A DNA stretch of 60,000 bases from Cryptomeria japonica (Eukaryota; Streptophyta; Pinopsida; Cupressales; Cupressaceae), in contig NC_081405.1 of assembly GCF_030272615.1 (NCBI RefSeq), positions 570,585,095 through 570,645,094 on the forward strand, given 5' to 3'. The stretch's first letter is position 1. Each line of letters begins with the position of its first letter. Below are positions 45,250-58,335 of this stretch, in pieces. Both the position numbers and the translations under genes were made by a program. The notes beneath the pieces are model-generated. The model had not been told where the DNA came from, did not search any database, and worked only from the letters and a program-made list of their open reading frames with translations.

Positions 45250-47884
45250 GCCTGAGATGAGAAAAATCAATCCCATAAAAATCAATGCAACTATTTGTTT
45301 TGTTTAATTGTCGGATGCAGCAAACACCCTCATCTTGGCATTTTACTTCTTATGGTTGGCATGCTATAATTATTTAAACAAATCTTTAATGTTGTAATTA
45401 ATATTATCTATGCATTTAACGATATAAGTATGTATTTAACCATATAAGTAATTTTGCTAAATTTTCTTGGTAAAAGATAGAACAAATAGTTATTAAGAGT
45501 AAATGAAAAATGTATTGTTATTTAAAGAAATTTTATATGTTGTAACTAATATTTTTCTATGCATTTAGCCATATAGATAAATTTAAGAAAAATGGTGCAT
45601 GCACAAGGGGCAGGGGCAACTAGGGCTGCACGAGATGTTGTAGGGGAGGAGGACAAAGGCGACCTAGATGTTGAGCAGGATGTCATGGGTTCCTTCATGG
45701 TCCTGCTGCTGTCCCTTTTACCGTTTCCATACTCTGCGCCTTGGTGGAGAGGTTGGTTGTTTCAGACTGAAGAGAGTGTTTGCCTACCATGCTTTGCCTG
45801 TCATCGGACATAAATTGTTTGGTCGTTTGGTGGACTGTGGTGATGATGGCTCCCAGCGGTGTTTCTGTGGTTCCCTACAATGATGTGTCTCGGGATGATC
45901 TTGAGGCTGGGGAAGCCCCTTTCTATGTTTGTTCTCTCCTTGTTGACGTTTTGGCTTCTAATGTTTTGGACCTTAGGGTTTTTTGCCTGTTGCTGCTCTT
46001 TTTTCTGCCAAGGAGGAGATGTTCTTTCTAGAACTTTGGCTCAAGGCCCTGAGAGCCGGAGTGTTTTCTGCTCCCTCAATCTTTGTTGAAGACCTATTGA
46101 GGGGTTGTCCTCTTCATCCCAGTCATGCTTTTGTTTGCAGATTCTGCTAGTATACCCTCTCTATGTTGCTTGGGTTTTCTCTAGCTTTCCTTATTGAGGT
46201 GGTCCTTCCTTATTCAGAGGTGAAGAAGGACGGTGTTGGAGACAAATTCTCTCCTATTGAGGTGGAGTTGAGTGTTGCCATAGAGGATTGGTGTTGCTGG
46301 TGGATAGTTGTTGTTTTCCTTTTTCTGGACTGTTGGGGTTCTAGAGGACATCTTTCTCCTGGATCTTTAGGTTATGGGGGCCTGCCAAAACCCTTTGTTC
46401 CAGCTAAGCGAAATGGATTTTTTCTTAAGTTGTAGGACTTTGTTCTCCAGTTAGATGTTGTTCTACTTTTTGGCTTCGCCATGGTCGTTATGAGTGCCAT
46501 TGCTAAACCCATCTCTTCAGGCTGTGGGAGCCTATTTTTTCTTGAGGCAGGGAATTTTCTGGTTGATGGATCCATACTTTCAAGCTCTCTTATGTATTAT
46601 GTTGTAGAGGTGGAGTTTTTGGAGTTGTTTGTTTACTTGGATGTTGTTATTTTAAGGCCTCTATTTTAGTGGAAGGTGGTTGAGGGAGCCACTTCAAAAT
46701 CCTTTTTTTGTGATTATGGGAGCCATCTCAAAACCCTGGTCTATGGTTAGGGAAGCCTTTCAAAATCCCCTTATTTCTTTTTAGCATAGTTTGTGTTTAA
46801 TGTTTAATCTTGTTTGGCTGGAAGCTAATAGCTTTCAAGGGACCATTTTAGACAATGATTGTTTTTGGTTATGGGCTAGGCTGGTTTTTTGGTGTCTAGA
46901 GTCTTTCTCTCAGGTTAAGGGAGTTGGAAACATCCCTGCTGTTTGTTTGAGGGTGTACATTAATTCTCATCACTATTTCTTAACGTTAAGGTTGTAGCCT
47001 TTTTAGTTTGACCAAATTTTTTTGTCTTGATCATATCTTAAGTGTTTGGCTAGCTCTTTCTACCTGTGGCAATGCTAGTGTTCGGCTGGCTTTTGTCAGC
47101 TCAGCTATGTTAGGGCTACTAGTTTTCATGGTTTGATTTATGTGGCAGTGTTGTTCAGTGGGTTCCACATCCTGGTAAAATCTGAGGGTTTTGGGTCCCT
47201 TCAAAACCTGCTGTAAGGGGTTTCAGGTCCCCTCGAAACCTGCTTTCCCATAATAAAAAACCATACAGATAACTTTAATAATTTTTCTTTGTAAAAGATA
47301 GAATAAATAATTATTAAGAATAATTAGGATATGTATTGTTATTATTTAAAGAAATGGTTTACACTATGTCTATTACTTGCATTGTTTGCAGCATGTTATA
47401 AAATTTCAATAAAACATGACTTTCTATTTGGATGTGAGCATTATGGAGCTCCAATTGACAAAATTTGGATGCTTAATAGCTTCATTTTTTTACAATATTA
47501 TTCAACAGCTAAATGCAATTTTCCTATTTTTTTTTCCAAAAATATAAAATTGGCTGACAACTGTGTCATAACTTATTGAAGCTACAAAAATTACTAGGAT
47601 CTATTGAAAATTAAATATTTTCATAATTTACTGAGTCGTATTATTATTTTAAATGCATCTTGTTAAACTTAGAATGAGTTAATTAAGATGTAATTTCTCA
47701 TATTTTTCATTTGAATGATCACATTTATTATGATGTAATTATGGAAGTTATTTTTATATTCATTTAAACATTTTAATTCACTTCTAGGTACTAATTTGTC
47801 CTACTTATATAAACTTTTTTCATTAATTATTCATTCATCACAATTAATATATATACATAGTTTTATAAAAATAGGTCGATAATA
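45250..47884 (+). repeat. Tandem 2.6-kb unit 1
   Basis: First of three direct repeats. It starts (gagatgagaaaaatcaatcc) right after the LINE fragment. AT-rich head, a G/T-rich 1.7-kb middle from about 45,590 and an AT-rich end. The middle closes with ttttgggtcccttcaaaacc, ggtttcaggtcccctcgaaacc, cccataataaaaaa (47,189-47,265), the same kind of tail as the LINEs at 54,650 and 58,340. Reading frames in the middle are broken here. Confidence 0.85.
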
Positions 47885-50497
47885 TATGAGACGAGAAACA
47901 TCAATCCCATAAATATCAATGCAACTATTTGTTTTGTTTAATTGTCAGATGTAGCAAACACTCTCATCTTGGCATTTTACTTCTTATGGTTGGCGTTGCT
48001 ATAATTATTTAAATAAATCTTTAATGTTGTAATTAATATTATCTATGCATTTAACGATATAAGTATGTATTTAACCATAGAAGTAATTTTGCTAAATTTT
48101 CTTCGTAAAAGATAGAACAAATAGTTATTAAGAGTAAATGGAAAATGTATTGTTATTTGAAGAAATTTTTTATGTTGTAACTAATATTTATCTATGCATT
48201 TAGCCATATAGATAAATTTAAGAAAAATGGTGCATGCACAAGGGGCAGGGGCAACTAGGGCTACACGAGATGTTGAAGGGGAGGAGGATGAAGGCGACCC
48301 AGATGGTGAGCAGGATGTTGTGGGTTCCTTCACGATCCTCCTACCATCCCTTTTACCATTTCCCTACTTTGCACCTTGGCGGAGTGGTTGGTAGTTTCAA
48401 ACTGAAAAGAGTGTTTGCCTACCATGCTTTGCTTCTCGTCAGACATAAATCGTTTGGTCATTTGGTGGACTGTGGTAATGATGGCTCCCCACAGTGTTTT
48501 TGGGGTTCCCTACAATGATGTGTCTCAGGATGATCTTGAGGCTGGGGAAGCCCCTTTCTATGCTTATTCTCTACTCCCTGTTGAGGTTTTGGCTTCTAAT
48601 GTTTTGGGCCTTAGGGCTTTTTTGTCCGTTGCTGCTTTTTTTTCTGCCAAGAAGGAGATGTTCTTTCTAGAACTTTGGCTCCAGGCCCTTAGAGCGAGAG
48701 TGTTTTTTGCTCCCTCAAACTTTGTTGAAGACCTAATGAGGGGTTGTCCTCTTCAGCCTAGTCATGCTTTTGTTTGCAGATCTACTGGTACGCCCTCTCT
48801 ATTTTGCTAGGGTTTTCTCTAGCTTGCCTTATTGAGGTGGCCCTTCCTTAGTCAGAGGTGAAGAAGGACGGTGTTGGAGACAACTTCTCTCCTATTGAGG
48901 TGGAGTTGAGTGTTGCCATAGAGGATTAGTGTTGCTGGCAGATAGTTGTTGTTTTCATTTTTCTAGACTTTTGGGGTTCTAGAGGAAATCTTTCTTCTAG
49001 ATCTTTAGGTTATGGGCGCCTGCCAAAACCCTTTGCTCCAGCTAAGTGAAATGGATTTTTTCTTAAGTTGCTAGACTTTGTTCCATAGTTGGATGTTTTT
49101 CTTCTTGTTGGCTTTGCCATGGTGGTTATGAGTGCCATTGCTAAATCCATCTCTTCAAGCTGTGGGAGCCTATTTTTTCTTGAGGCAGGGAATTTTCTGG
49201 TTGATGGATCCATACTTTCAAGCTCTCTTATGTATTATGTTGTAGAGGTGGAGTTTTTCAGAGTTGTTTATTTACATGGATGTTGTTACTTTAACGCCTC
49301 TATTTCAGTCCAAGGTGGTTGAGGGAGCCACTTCAAAACCCTTTTGTTGTGGTTATGGGTGCCATCTCAAAACCCTAGTCCAAGGTTAGGGAAGCCTTTC
49401 AAAATCCCCTTATTTCTTTTCAGCATATTCTGTGTTTAATGTTTAATATTGTCTGGCTGGAAGCTGATAGTTTTCAAGGTACCATTTTAGACGATGATTG
49501 TTTTTGGTTATGGGCTAGGCAGGTTTTTTGGTGTCTAGAGTCTTTCTCTTAGGTTAAGGGAGTTGGAAACATCCCTGTTGTTTGGTTGAGGGTGTATGTT
49601 AATTCTCATCACTATTTCTTAAGGTTAAGGTTGTAGACTTTTCGGTTTGACCATCATTTTTTATCTTGATCATATCTTAAGTGTCTGGCTAGCTCTTTCT
49701 GCCTATGGCAATGCTGGTGCTCAGCTGGTTTTTGTCAACTTAGCTGTGTTAGGGCTACTAGTTTTCATGGTTTGATTTCTATGGTAGCATTGTTCTGTGG
49801 GTTCCAGATCCTGGTACAATCTGAGGGTTTTGGGTCCCTTCAATGCCTTCTGTAAGGGCTTTTAGGTCCCCTCAAAACCTGTTTTCCCATAATAAAAAAC
49901 CATATAGATAACTTTTATAATTTTTTGCACTATATGTATTGTTATTATTTAAAGAAATTGTTTGCACTATGTCTATTACTTGCATTGTTTGCACCATGTT
50001 ATAAAATGTCAACAAAACATGACTTTCTATTTGGATGTGAGCATTATGGAGCTTCGATAGACAAAATTTGGATGATGAAGAAGCTTAATAGATTCATTTT
50101 TTTACAATATTATTCAACAACTAAATGCAATTTTACTATTTTTTTTTGCAAGCATATAAAATTGGCTAACAACTATGTCATAACTTATTGAACCTACAAA
50201 AATTACTACGTTCTATTGAAAATTAAATATTTTCATAATTTACTGAGTCGTATTATTATTTTAAATGCATCTTGCTAAACTTAGAATGAGTTAATTAAGA
50301 TGTAATTTCTCATATTTTTCATTTGAATGATCACATTTATTATGATGTGATTATTGAAGTTATTTTTATATTCATTTAAACATTTTAATTCACTTCTAGG
50401 TACTAATTTTTCCTAGTTATATCAATTTTTTTCATTAATGATTCATTCATCACAATTAATATATATAAATAGTTTTATAAAAATAGGTCGATAATAT
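47885..50497 (+). repeat. Tandem 2.6-kb unit 2
   Basis: Second unit, same order as unit 1, beginning gagacgagaaacatcaatcc. The LINE-like tail is near 49,830-49,905. It differs from units 1 and 3 by scattered substitutions and small indels. Confidence 0.85.
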
Positions 50498-53111
50498 ATG
50501 AGACGAGAAAAATCAATCACATAAAAATCAATGCAACTATTTGTTTTGTTTAATTGTTGGATGCAGCAAACACCCTCATCTTGGCATTTTACTTCTTATG
50601 GTTGGCATTGCTATAATTATTTCAAGAAATATTTAATTTTGTAATTAATAATATCTATGCATTTAACGATATAAGTATGTATTTAACAATATAATTAATT
50701 TTGCTAATTTTCTTGGTAAAAGATAGAACAAATAGTTATTAAGAGTAAATGGAAAATGTATTGTTTTTTAAAGAAATTTTTTATGTTGTAACTAATATTT
50801 ATCTATGCATTTAGCCATATAGATAAATTTAAGAAAAATGGTGCATGGACAAGGGGCAAGGGCAACTAGGGCTGCAGGAGATGTTGTAGGGGAGGAGGAT
50901 GAAGGCAACCTAGATGGTGAGCAGGATGTTGTGGGTTCCTTCATGATCCTGCTACCGTCTCTTTTACCGTTTCAATACTCTACACCTTGGTGAAGTGGTT
51001 GGTAGTTTCAGACTGAAGAGGGTGTTTGCCTACCATGCTTTGCCTATCGTCAGACATAAATCGTTTGGTCGTTTGGTGGACTGTGGTGATGATTGCTCCC
51101 CGCGGTGTTTCTGGGGTTCCCTACAATGATGTGTCTCAAGATGATCTTGAGGCTAGGGAAGCTCCTTTCTGCGCTTGTTCTCTCCTCCTTGTTGAGGTTT
51201 TGGCTTCTAATGTTTTGGGCCTTAGGGCTTTTTTGCCCATTGCTGCTCTTTTTTCTGCCAAGGAGGAGATGTTCTTTCTAGAACTTTGGTTCAAGGCCCT
51301 GAGAGCAAGAGTGTTTTCTGCTCCCTCAATCTTTGTTGAAGACCTATTGAGGGGTTGTGTTCTTCAGGTCAGTCATGCTTTTGTTTGCAGATTCTGCTGG
51401 TATGCCCTCTCTATGTTGCTTGTGTTTTCTCTAGCTTGCCTTATTGAGGTGGCCCTTCCTTATTCAGAGGTGAAGAAGGACAGTGTTGGAGACAATTTCT
51501 CTCCTATTGAGGTTGAGTTGAGTGTTGCCATAGAGGATTGGTGTTGCTGGCGGATAGTTGTTGTTTTCCTTTTTCTGGACTGTTGGGGTTCTAGAGGACA
51601 TCTTTCTCTTGGATCTTTAGGTTATGGGGGCCTGCCAAAACTCTTTGTTCCAGCTAAGCGAAATGGATTTTTTCTTAAGTTGCTGGACTTTGTTCTGCAG
51701 TTGGAAGTTGTTCTTCTTGTTGGCTTCACCATGGTGGTTATGAGTGCCATTGCTAAACCCATCTCTTCAGGCTATGGGAGCCTATTTTTTCTTTACGCGG
51801 GGAATTTTCTGGTTGATGGATCCACACTTTCAAGCTTTCTCATATATTATGCTGTAGTGGTGGAGTTTTTGAAGTTGTTTGTTTACTTGGATGTTGTTAT
51901 TTTAAGCCCTCTATTTCAGTCCAAGGTGGTTGAGGGAGCCACTTCAAAACCCTTTTTTGTGGTTATGGGAGCCATCTGAAAAATCCGGTCTAAGGTTAGC
52001 GAATCCTTTCAAAATCCCCTTGTTTCTTTTCAGAATATTTTCTATTTAATGTTTAATCTTGTCTGGCTGGAAGCTGATAGTTTTCAAGGGACCATTTTAG
52101 ACAATGATTGTTTTTGGTTTTGGGCTAGGCTGGTTTTTTGGTGTCTAGAGTCTTTCTCTTAGGTTAAGGGAGTTGGAAACATCCCTATTGTTTGGTTGAG
52201 GGTGTATGTTAATTCTCATCACTATTTCTTAAGGTTAACGTTGAATCCTTTTCGGTTTGACCAACATTTTTTGTCTTGATCATATCTTAAGTGTCTGGCT
52301 AGCTCTTTCTACCTATGGCAGTGTTGTAGTTCAGCTGGCTTTTGTCAGCTCGGCTATGTTAGGGCTACTGGTTTTCATGGTTTGATTTCTGTGGCAAAGT
52401 TGTTTTGTAGGTTCCAGATCCTGGTACAATCTGAGGGTTTTGGGTCCCTTCAAAACCTGCTGTAAGGGGTTTCAGGTCCCCTCGAAACCTATTTTCCCAT
52501 AATAAAAAACCATATAGATAACTTTGATAATTTTTCTTCGTAAAAGATAGAATAAATAATTATTAAGAATAATTAGGATATGCATTGTTATTATTTAAAG
52601 AAATGGTTTGAACTATGTCTGTTACTTGCATTGTTTGCACCATATTATAAAATGTCAACAAAATATGACTTTCTATTTGGATGTGAGCATTATGGAGCTC
52701 CAACTGACAAAATTTGGATGATGAAGAAGCTTAATAGCTTCATTTTTTTGCTATATTATTCAACAGATAAATGCAATTTTACTATTTTTTTTTCCAAGCA
52801 TATAAAATTAGCTAACAACTGTGTCATAACTTATTGAACCTACAAAAATTACTAGGATCTATGGAAAATTAAATATTTTCATAATTTACTAAGTCATATT
52901 ATTATTTTAAATGCATCTTGTTAAACTTAGATTGAGTTAATTAAGATGTAATTTCTCATATTTTTCATTTCAATGATCACATTTATTATGATGTGATTAT
53001 TGAAGTTATTTTTATATTCATTTAAACATTTTAATTCACTTCTAGGTACTAATTTGTCCTAGTTATATCAATTTTTTTCATTAATGATTCATTCATCACA
53101 ATTAATATATA
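50498..53111 (+). repeat. Tandem 2.6-kb unit 3
   Basis: Third unit. It ends at aattaatatatat, about 35 bp short of units 1 and 2. It holds a 317-codon open frame (51,026-51,979), Val/Leu/Phe-rich, which is interrupted in units 1 and 2 and matches no family I know. T-rich sequence makes long open frames likely, so I do not call it a gene. LINE-like tail at 52,438-52,515. Confidence 0.85.
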
Positions 53112-54640
53112 TTGTATTTTAATCTTAGCTTAAGAGAATTTGAATTAGACTTTGATTATCACTATCAAACAAGTATAGTATGTATAGATAAGTCATCATT
53201 AAATTTTGATTCAAATTCAATTCAATATTAAACTATCAAACATACTTGCTTGCAATAAATATTTTTACAAATCAAGATTTTGTGAAGCATAACCAAGAAT
53301 CGACCAACTTTACTATTAGGCATAAACAATGCATGGCAAGACTTTTGTAGCAATGCAACCTTGTTTAAATTAAAATTCTATGAAAAAATACTTGCTTTAA
53401 TAGTAAGTTCATGGTGTAGGTATGTAGATGGTGTGACTCCAAATTTTCTTATTAAAATATAAAATAAAATAATACAAAATTCTTTCATTTTTATAAATTA
53501 TTAATTTTAGAAATAAAATTTTCAATCTTAAAAATTTCTTTTAGAATTAATTAGTTCCATATTTCATTTTTGTATATGAAAAGAAACATATACATATATA
53601 TCAATAAGCCATATATAAACTATACACAAATAATTTTTAAACTTTAAAATACAAATGAATTAAAATTTTACTTTTTAAAATAAAATAAAAAAATAATGTA
53701 TAACATTAACAAATGTTGCATGTCTTTTGTAACTATTTCCTTTCAAGTTTTTTTAGATTGAATTATTTCTTGAATATATGTTATATATATCTTTTATTAC
53801 ACAAAAATAATTATAAATCGTATATACATGTAAAAATGTTAAGAAAACTTTTACATAGATTTTCAACAAGAAATACATACTATACTTAATCACACATTCT
53901 CAAATATGATATGGAGATTTATAATTATTAAGCTTTTATGAGAAAAAAAGAAGATAGAAAATTTGAAGCTTCCAATATGTTTACCTTGCATTCAATATCT
54001 TTTTCATTAGCCAAAAATATTTTGAAGGTGGTCTTTTGACACTCCAAGATTTCTTTTATTTTGTTATTTGCTTGGCATCCTCTTCACAACGACCAATTTT
54101 CTTACGCATCCACTCACTTTCTACTCACAATTTCTAGCATGAAGACAAAAATAAGACCACGAGTTGTAATGGTGGTCTATACCCTAAAATATTTTATCTT
54201 TTTCTTCTTTTTGTACAGTCTCTAAGCTCCCTTCACACACGGGCACTTCCCTTTTCCCAAACTCCTATCAAAATCGAATTTCACTATATAATTTTTTATG
54301 AGCACTATATATTAATTTCAAATAAATTATTAGTCTAAATAAAAATTTTAATTAAATATATTTTTACAAAAAGTAATAATATATATCAAATATAAGATTA
54401 TATGGAGTCTCTAAAATATGTTGTTGTAGCTGAAAATGGACATTTAACTACATAACATATTGTCATTATGTGGATATACAAAATATATACTTTTATATAC
54501 ATAGTTTTGTAAATAATAATAATAATTGTAATTGTCATTGTATTCATCTAATATGTGGAAAGATACTAGAAGTTACTACAATGAATTTATCAATTTGATT
54601 GACATAAATTATTTTTCTTCTTTGAATTCTTAGGTCCATT
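53112..54640. other. AT-rich spacer
   Basis: No gene, RNA or repeat identified. Strongly A+T-rich throughout. Confidence 0.4.
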
Positions 54641-54644
54641 TTTA

Positions 54645-54960
54645 GCATAATGACCATAGCTTTTTATTATGGGTAAAACAATTTTAGAAGGAACCCAAAA
54701 CCCTTCAAATAAAGCTACCTATAAGATAACCAATACTAACTAGCAACAAAACCAAGGAAAAAAGTGTTGCATAAAGATAGACACAACAACCCATAGTAGA
54801 ACTAGAGAACAAAAAGCTACCTCAAAGGAAAGAAACAATAGACCAACAACAAAAAAATGACAAACATGCAACAAAAACTAGACAAACAATGTAGACAACA
54901 GAAACTATTATAACATATTTAAGACACTAGCAGCTTCAAGCTCTTGTTGTATATGTTCTG
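54645..54960 (-). mobile_element. Truncated LINE 3' end
   Basis: The minus strand ends gggttttgggttccttctaa and acccataataaaaagctatg, the same tail motif as in the 2.6-kb units. The upstream 250 bp resemble LINE 3' untranslated sequence. No coding part remains. Confidence 0.5.
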
Positions 54961-54999
54961 ATGCAATTCATACAAGTTTTATATGTTCTTTTTTGCATG

Positions 55000-55002
<3 letters not shown>

Positions 55003-55038
<36 letters not shown>

Positions 55039-55092
55039 ATGCACGTCTGTATGTGCATATGTGCATACTTGCATGTGTGTGTGTGTGTGTGT
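55003..55092. repeat. Paired (AC)n and (TG)n microsatellites
   Basis: (AC)16 or so at 55,004-55,035 and (TG)9 or so at 55,074-55,092, about 40 bp apart, so the strands can pair as a hairpin. The segment between is itself tg/ca-rich. Confidence 0.85.
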
Positions 55093-56700
55093 ATTTATAT
55101 ATATAAGACCAAGCAATATAAAACACATTGAATGTGAAACCTTTATTTATTTTGCACCCTCCCTCTGGATTTTCTTGATTGCCATAGCCCTATCCACCAC
55201 TGGACATTTTGTGCCACAAGTAGCATGAGGTAGATTGTTGGCCACCTCTTCAATGCATAATATTTTCTATATTTCTTTAGCAAAAATAATTCAAAGAAAA
55301 TATTCCTTATTGTTTCAAGTTTCCTATGAATCTTACAAACTTCAATATTAAAATATTAGTGGACATAAAACTTAAAATATATTTTTCAACTATTTATCTT
55401 CAAAATTTAAATTCCAACATTTATTAATAATATTAGTAATGAATCTAACACTAGAGAATATTTAATAAATAGTTTTGTTTTACAAACAATGTCATTAGTC
55501 CATTTAAGACCGTTTTAACTATCCAAATCTTGTATACATACAATGGAAAGATAAAAGACTTTTGTGGCGTCTTGAGGATAGTAGATTATTTCCTCCAATT
55601 TGATAGAGGTGTATCATATTCACAACTCAATGAGGCCTAGACTTTTAGATGTTCATTTTTTAATGAATCTAAATAAAACTTTGTAACTCACTAAACACTT
55701 ATACGTCTAGGCCAAGCATTTGTGTGGGTGGTGGAAGAGGTAAATGGATATCAACAAAGTCATTAGCAATTTTGTTTCATTTACCATCATGTTCTATTTG
55801 TTTCTATATCATGTTCCTACATCACATGATCATACCTAAGACTCCTTGTCTTGTTATTATTCTAAAACATGTTTTAATGTAAAATATACATTGATATATC
55901 AGTCACACATATCTATGAACATCACATTCTCTCATTTATATGGCTATGAAATTTTCCTTCCAAATTTAAAAATATGAAATTTAAAGTTTACATAATTTTC
56001 ACATATAAACTTCTTAACAAAAATGAACTATACAGATTTTACATAATCTATGGTTATGATCTTTTGTTCAAATGTATTTAATTCATTTATTTTTTACATA
56101 CATGATTTTAATAGTTATATTTTCATATCATTCAAATTATAAACTTGTATTAGAGTGCTAAAAGGATTCTAAATGCAGGACTAGGCAATGATACTATTAT
56201 TATTAGTATATATTTATAATTATCAATTTCGGATAACATGTCTATTTGTGACATTGCAACAATCCCACCTAATTATTCATATACCACTTGTTTTTAGATG
56301 AAAAAATAAATTAAATTAAATTAAATCAAGTCAAGAGAAAAGAGATTATTACATATTTTATAAGTCCATAATATTGCCACGCATATTGCAATGAAAATAA
56401 ATCATTGTATTTTCATTTGCATATAATGAATTGAAATACAAATCATGAGTAGGGATCATAATTTTAACATAATAGTATAAATATTTTTCAAATTATAATT
56501 AGAGAGTAAAAAAAAAACAATCTCAACTCCTACATATATAATAATTATTTATCTAATGCTATAATTGATTATGTATCATTTCAACCACAATAACTAATAA
56601 CAAATTAAACTAAATTAAATAAAATAACAAAAATATATTTTAATTCTGTTTAAAAAATGAAAAATTTAATCAAAATATTTCAAGCCTAAATACAAGACAA
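55093..56700. other. AT-rich spacer
   Basis: No gene or repeat family recognised between the microsatellites and RING copy 3. Confidence 0.4.
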
Positions 56701-56849
56701 ACAAAATAATTATTATAACTATAAATATCTAAAGAGATGTGTGTATTTTCGTCTGATACAATTCGATGTAGTTCAAATCAGTGAAACCGCTTGTAATATC
56801 ACTTTCAATAATTCTTTACATACACACAGTACTATTGATCTTGCGGTAC

Positions 56850-57401
56850 TCATATTGGCTCATTTTTCCTAAAGAATGGTGTTGTGCAGATGGGACAAGT
56901 ATTGTGATTCTCGAGCCATGGCCAAATGCAGTGAGAATGAAATATATGTCAGATCATACAAGGAATCTCTCGAACTTTTTCTCCGAGAATAAAATCATCC
57001 CTACAAACTCCACAGAAAAGTTCATCATCAACATGAAAACCTGAAATTGCTACAATGGGCAGTGCATCTACAAATTCTTTCGCCTTCCTTTCATTCTCTA
57101 CTATCTTCACGATTTTTTTCCGAAGAGAATCGAAGGTATTGAAAACCCCACGTAACCACCGAATATCAGCAGGGAGTCGATCCTCGTGAACTTCAATCAG
57201 GAGAAATTCAGAATAGAATGAATCGTGAAGGCTGTTAAGCTGTTCCAGACGACGAGGCAGAGCTTCACGTTCCATAAAACAATTTGCTTGCATGAATAAC
57301 TTGGTGGCTTCGATACGTAAATCCCCCATGCGGCATTCCAGGCTTTTGCACCAGTCGGCAACTTCCTTTTCTTTGCAACCTATATTCTTCTCCTCCTGCA
57401 T
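56850..57401 (-). pseudogene. RING-H2 gene copy 3, one in-frame stop
   Basis: Best copy of the family: ATG at 57,401, 183 codons to TGA at 56,850-56,852. The N-terminal 110 residues are helical and charged (LysSerLeuGluCysArg, LeuProArgArgLeuGluGln, LysLysIleValLysIleValGlu). The RING-H2 finger follows: CysGlyValCys, ProCysMetIle, HisIlePheHisSerHisCys and CysProIleCys. One TGA at 56,949-56,951 replaces a Gly codon of copy 2 in the middle of the finger. In this copy the C-terminal membrane-like frame is also decayed. Role if active: probable E3 ubiquitin ligase. I know no closer assignment. Confidence 0.72.
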
Positions 57402-57929
57402 TGTTATAAAATTAATAGTGAGAAGATTTTCAATTTGGTATGCGAATTTGTGGAATGGATTGCAGTCATCTAGCAATATGTAGTGAATGAAGCGTCAGGG
57501 TTAGTTTCATCTTGCACCCTCTCAAAAGAGACGAACCGTTGATCCAAATGGTATTTGATTTATGGATGATTTTCTACCGGTGATGTTTACGAAAAGCTCC
57601 TAAATTTAAAATTCATTATTATATGTCCCTACCTTTATAGGCACCAGACTAATGTTTTCACATCCACTTTTATTATCATTTGTTTGTATTTCAAATATTA
57701 AAGGTGATTTCTAATGTTTGTTGGGTAGTGATTTTCATTTTTTTAAATGTCAAAATTTAAATTCTTGGTATGGGTTTTTACAATTTTAGTTTCAAATTCA
57801 ATTAATAAATGTTTATCATACATATTAATTTGTATTTTGTGTTCATCTTAAATTTTTGTTACTATTGCAATTTGTAGATCTGGAATATATTTACTTAAAT
57901 TCCACCTTTGAGTTAGGGCACTCAACATT

Positions 57930-58000
57930 AGAGGGATGCAACAAACACCCTCATCTTGGTAGTTTACTTCCTATGGATGGCATTGCTATAACTATTGTTT
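57930..58000 (+). repeat. Block matching the head of the 2.6-kb units
   Basis: ggatgcaacaaacaccctca and what follows closely match 45,313, 47,948 and 50,560. It lies upstream (minus-strand sense) of RING copy 3, as unit 1 lies upstream of copy 2. The units therefore seem to have grown from old flank of the RING gene duplication. Confidence 0.65.
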
Positions 58001-58335
58001 TTGCTTTCCTATTGGTTAGGTTTCTTTTGTGGAATGCCGAAGACAACCCAAGAAAAGCATAGAAGAGGATTTGCCGACTTAACTCAAAACATTCATATAC
58101 AAAGAGTTGTGAATTACAACCCTGAATTTCAAGCACAATCTTGGGAGTGGAGCATTCGGCTCTATGTTCAATAGAACTCTACATGACATGCTTGTGGGAG
58201 TATTTCATTGGAACCCTACAAAAGTTGCAAAGTCCTGTTTATAATTTGTCTTTTTTGGGAGTAAAGTTGGATAATAGGGTAGTTTAGCTTTAAAATATAT
58301 TATAATTCCCAACCCTGGAAAATGTATGTTTTTGA

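Noticed and set aside
51026-51979. 317-codon ORF in unit 3
   Set aside because: Interrupted in units 1 and 2, no recognisable domain, T-rich composition that favours hydrophobic open frames; probably chance.
47331-52837. Conserved 82-88 codon ORF at the end of each 2.6-kb unit, with an N-terminal hydrophobic run
   Set aside because: Open in all three units, but nearly all differences between units 1 and 2 that I compared change the amino acid, so there is no sign of protein-level selection.
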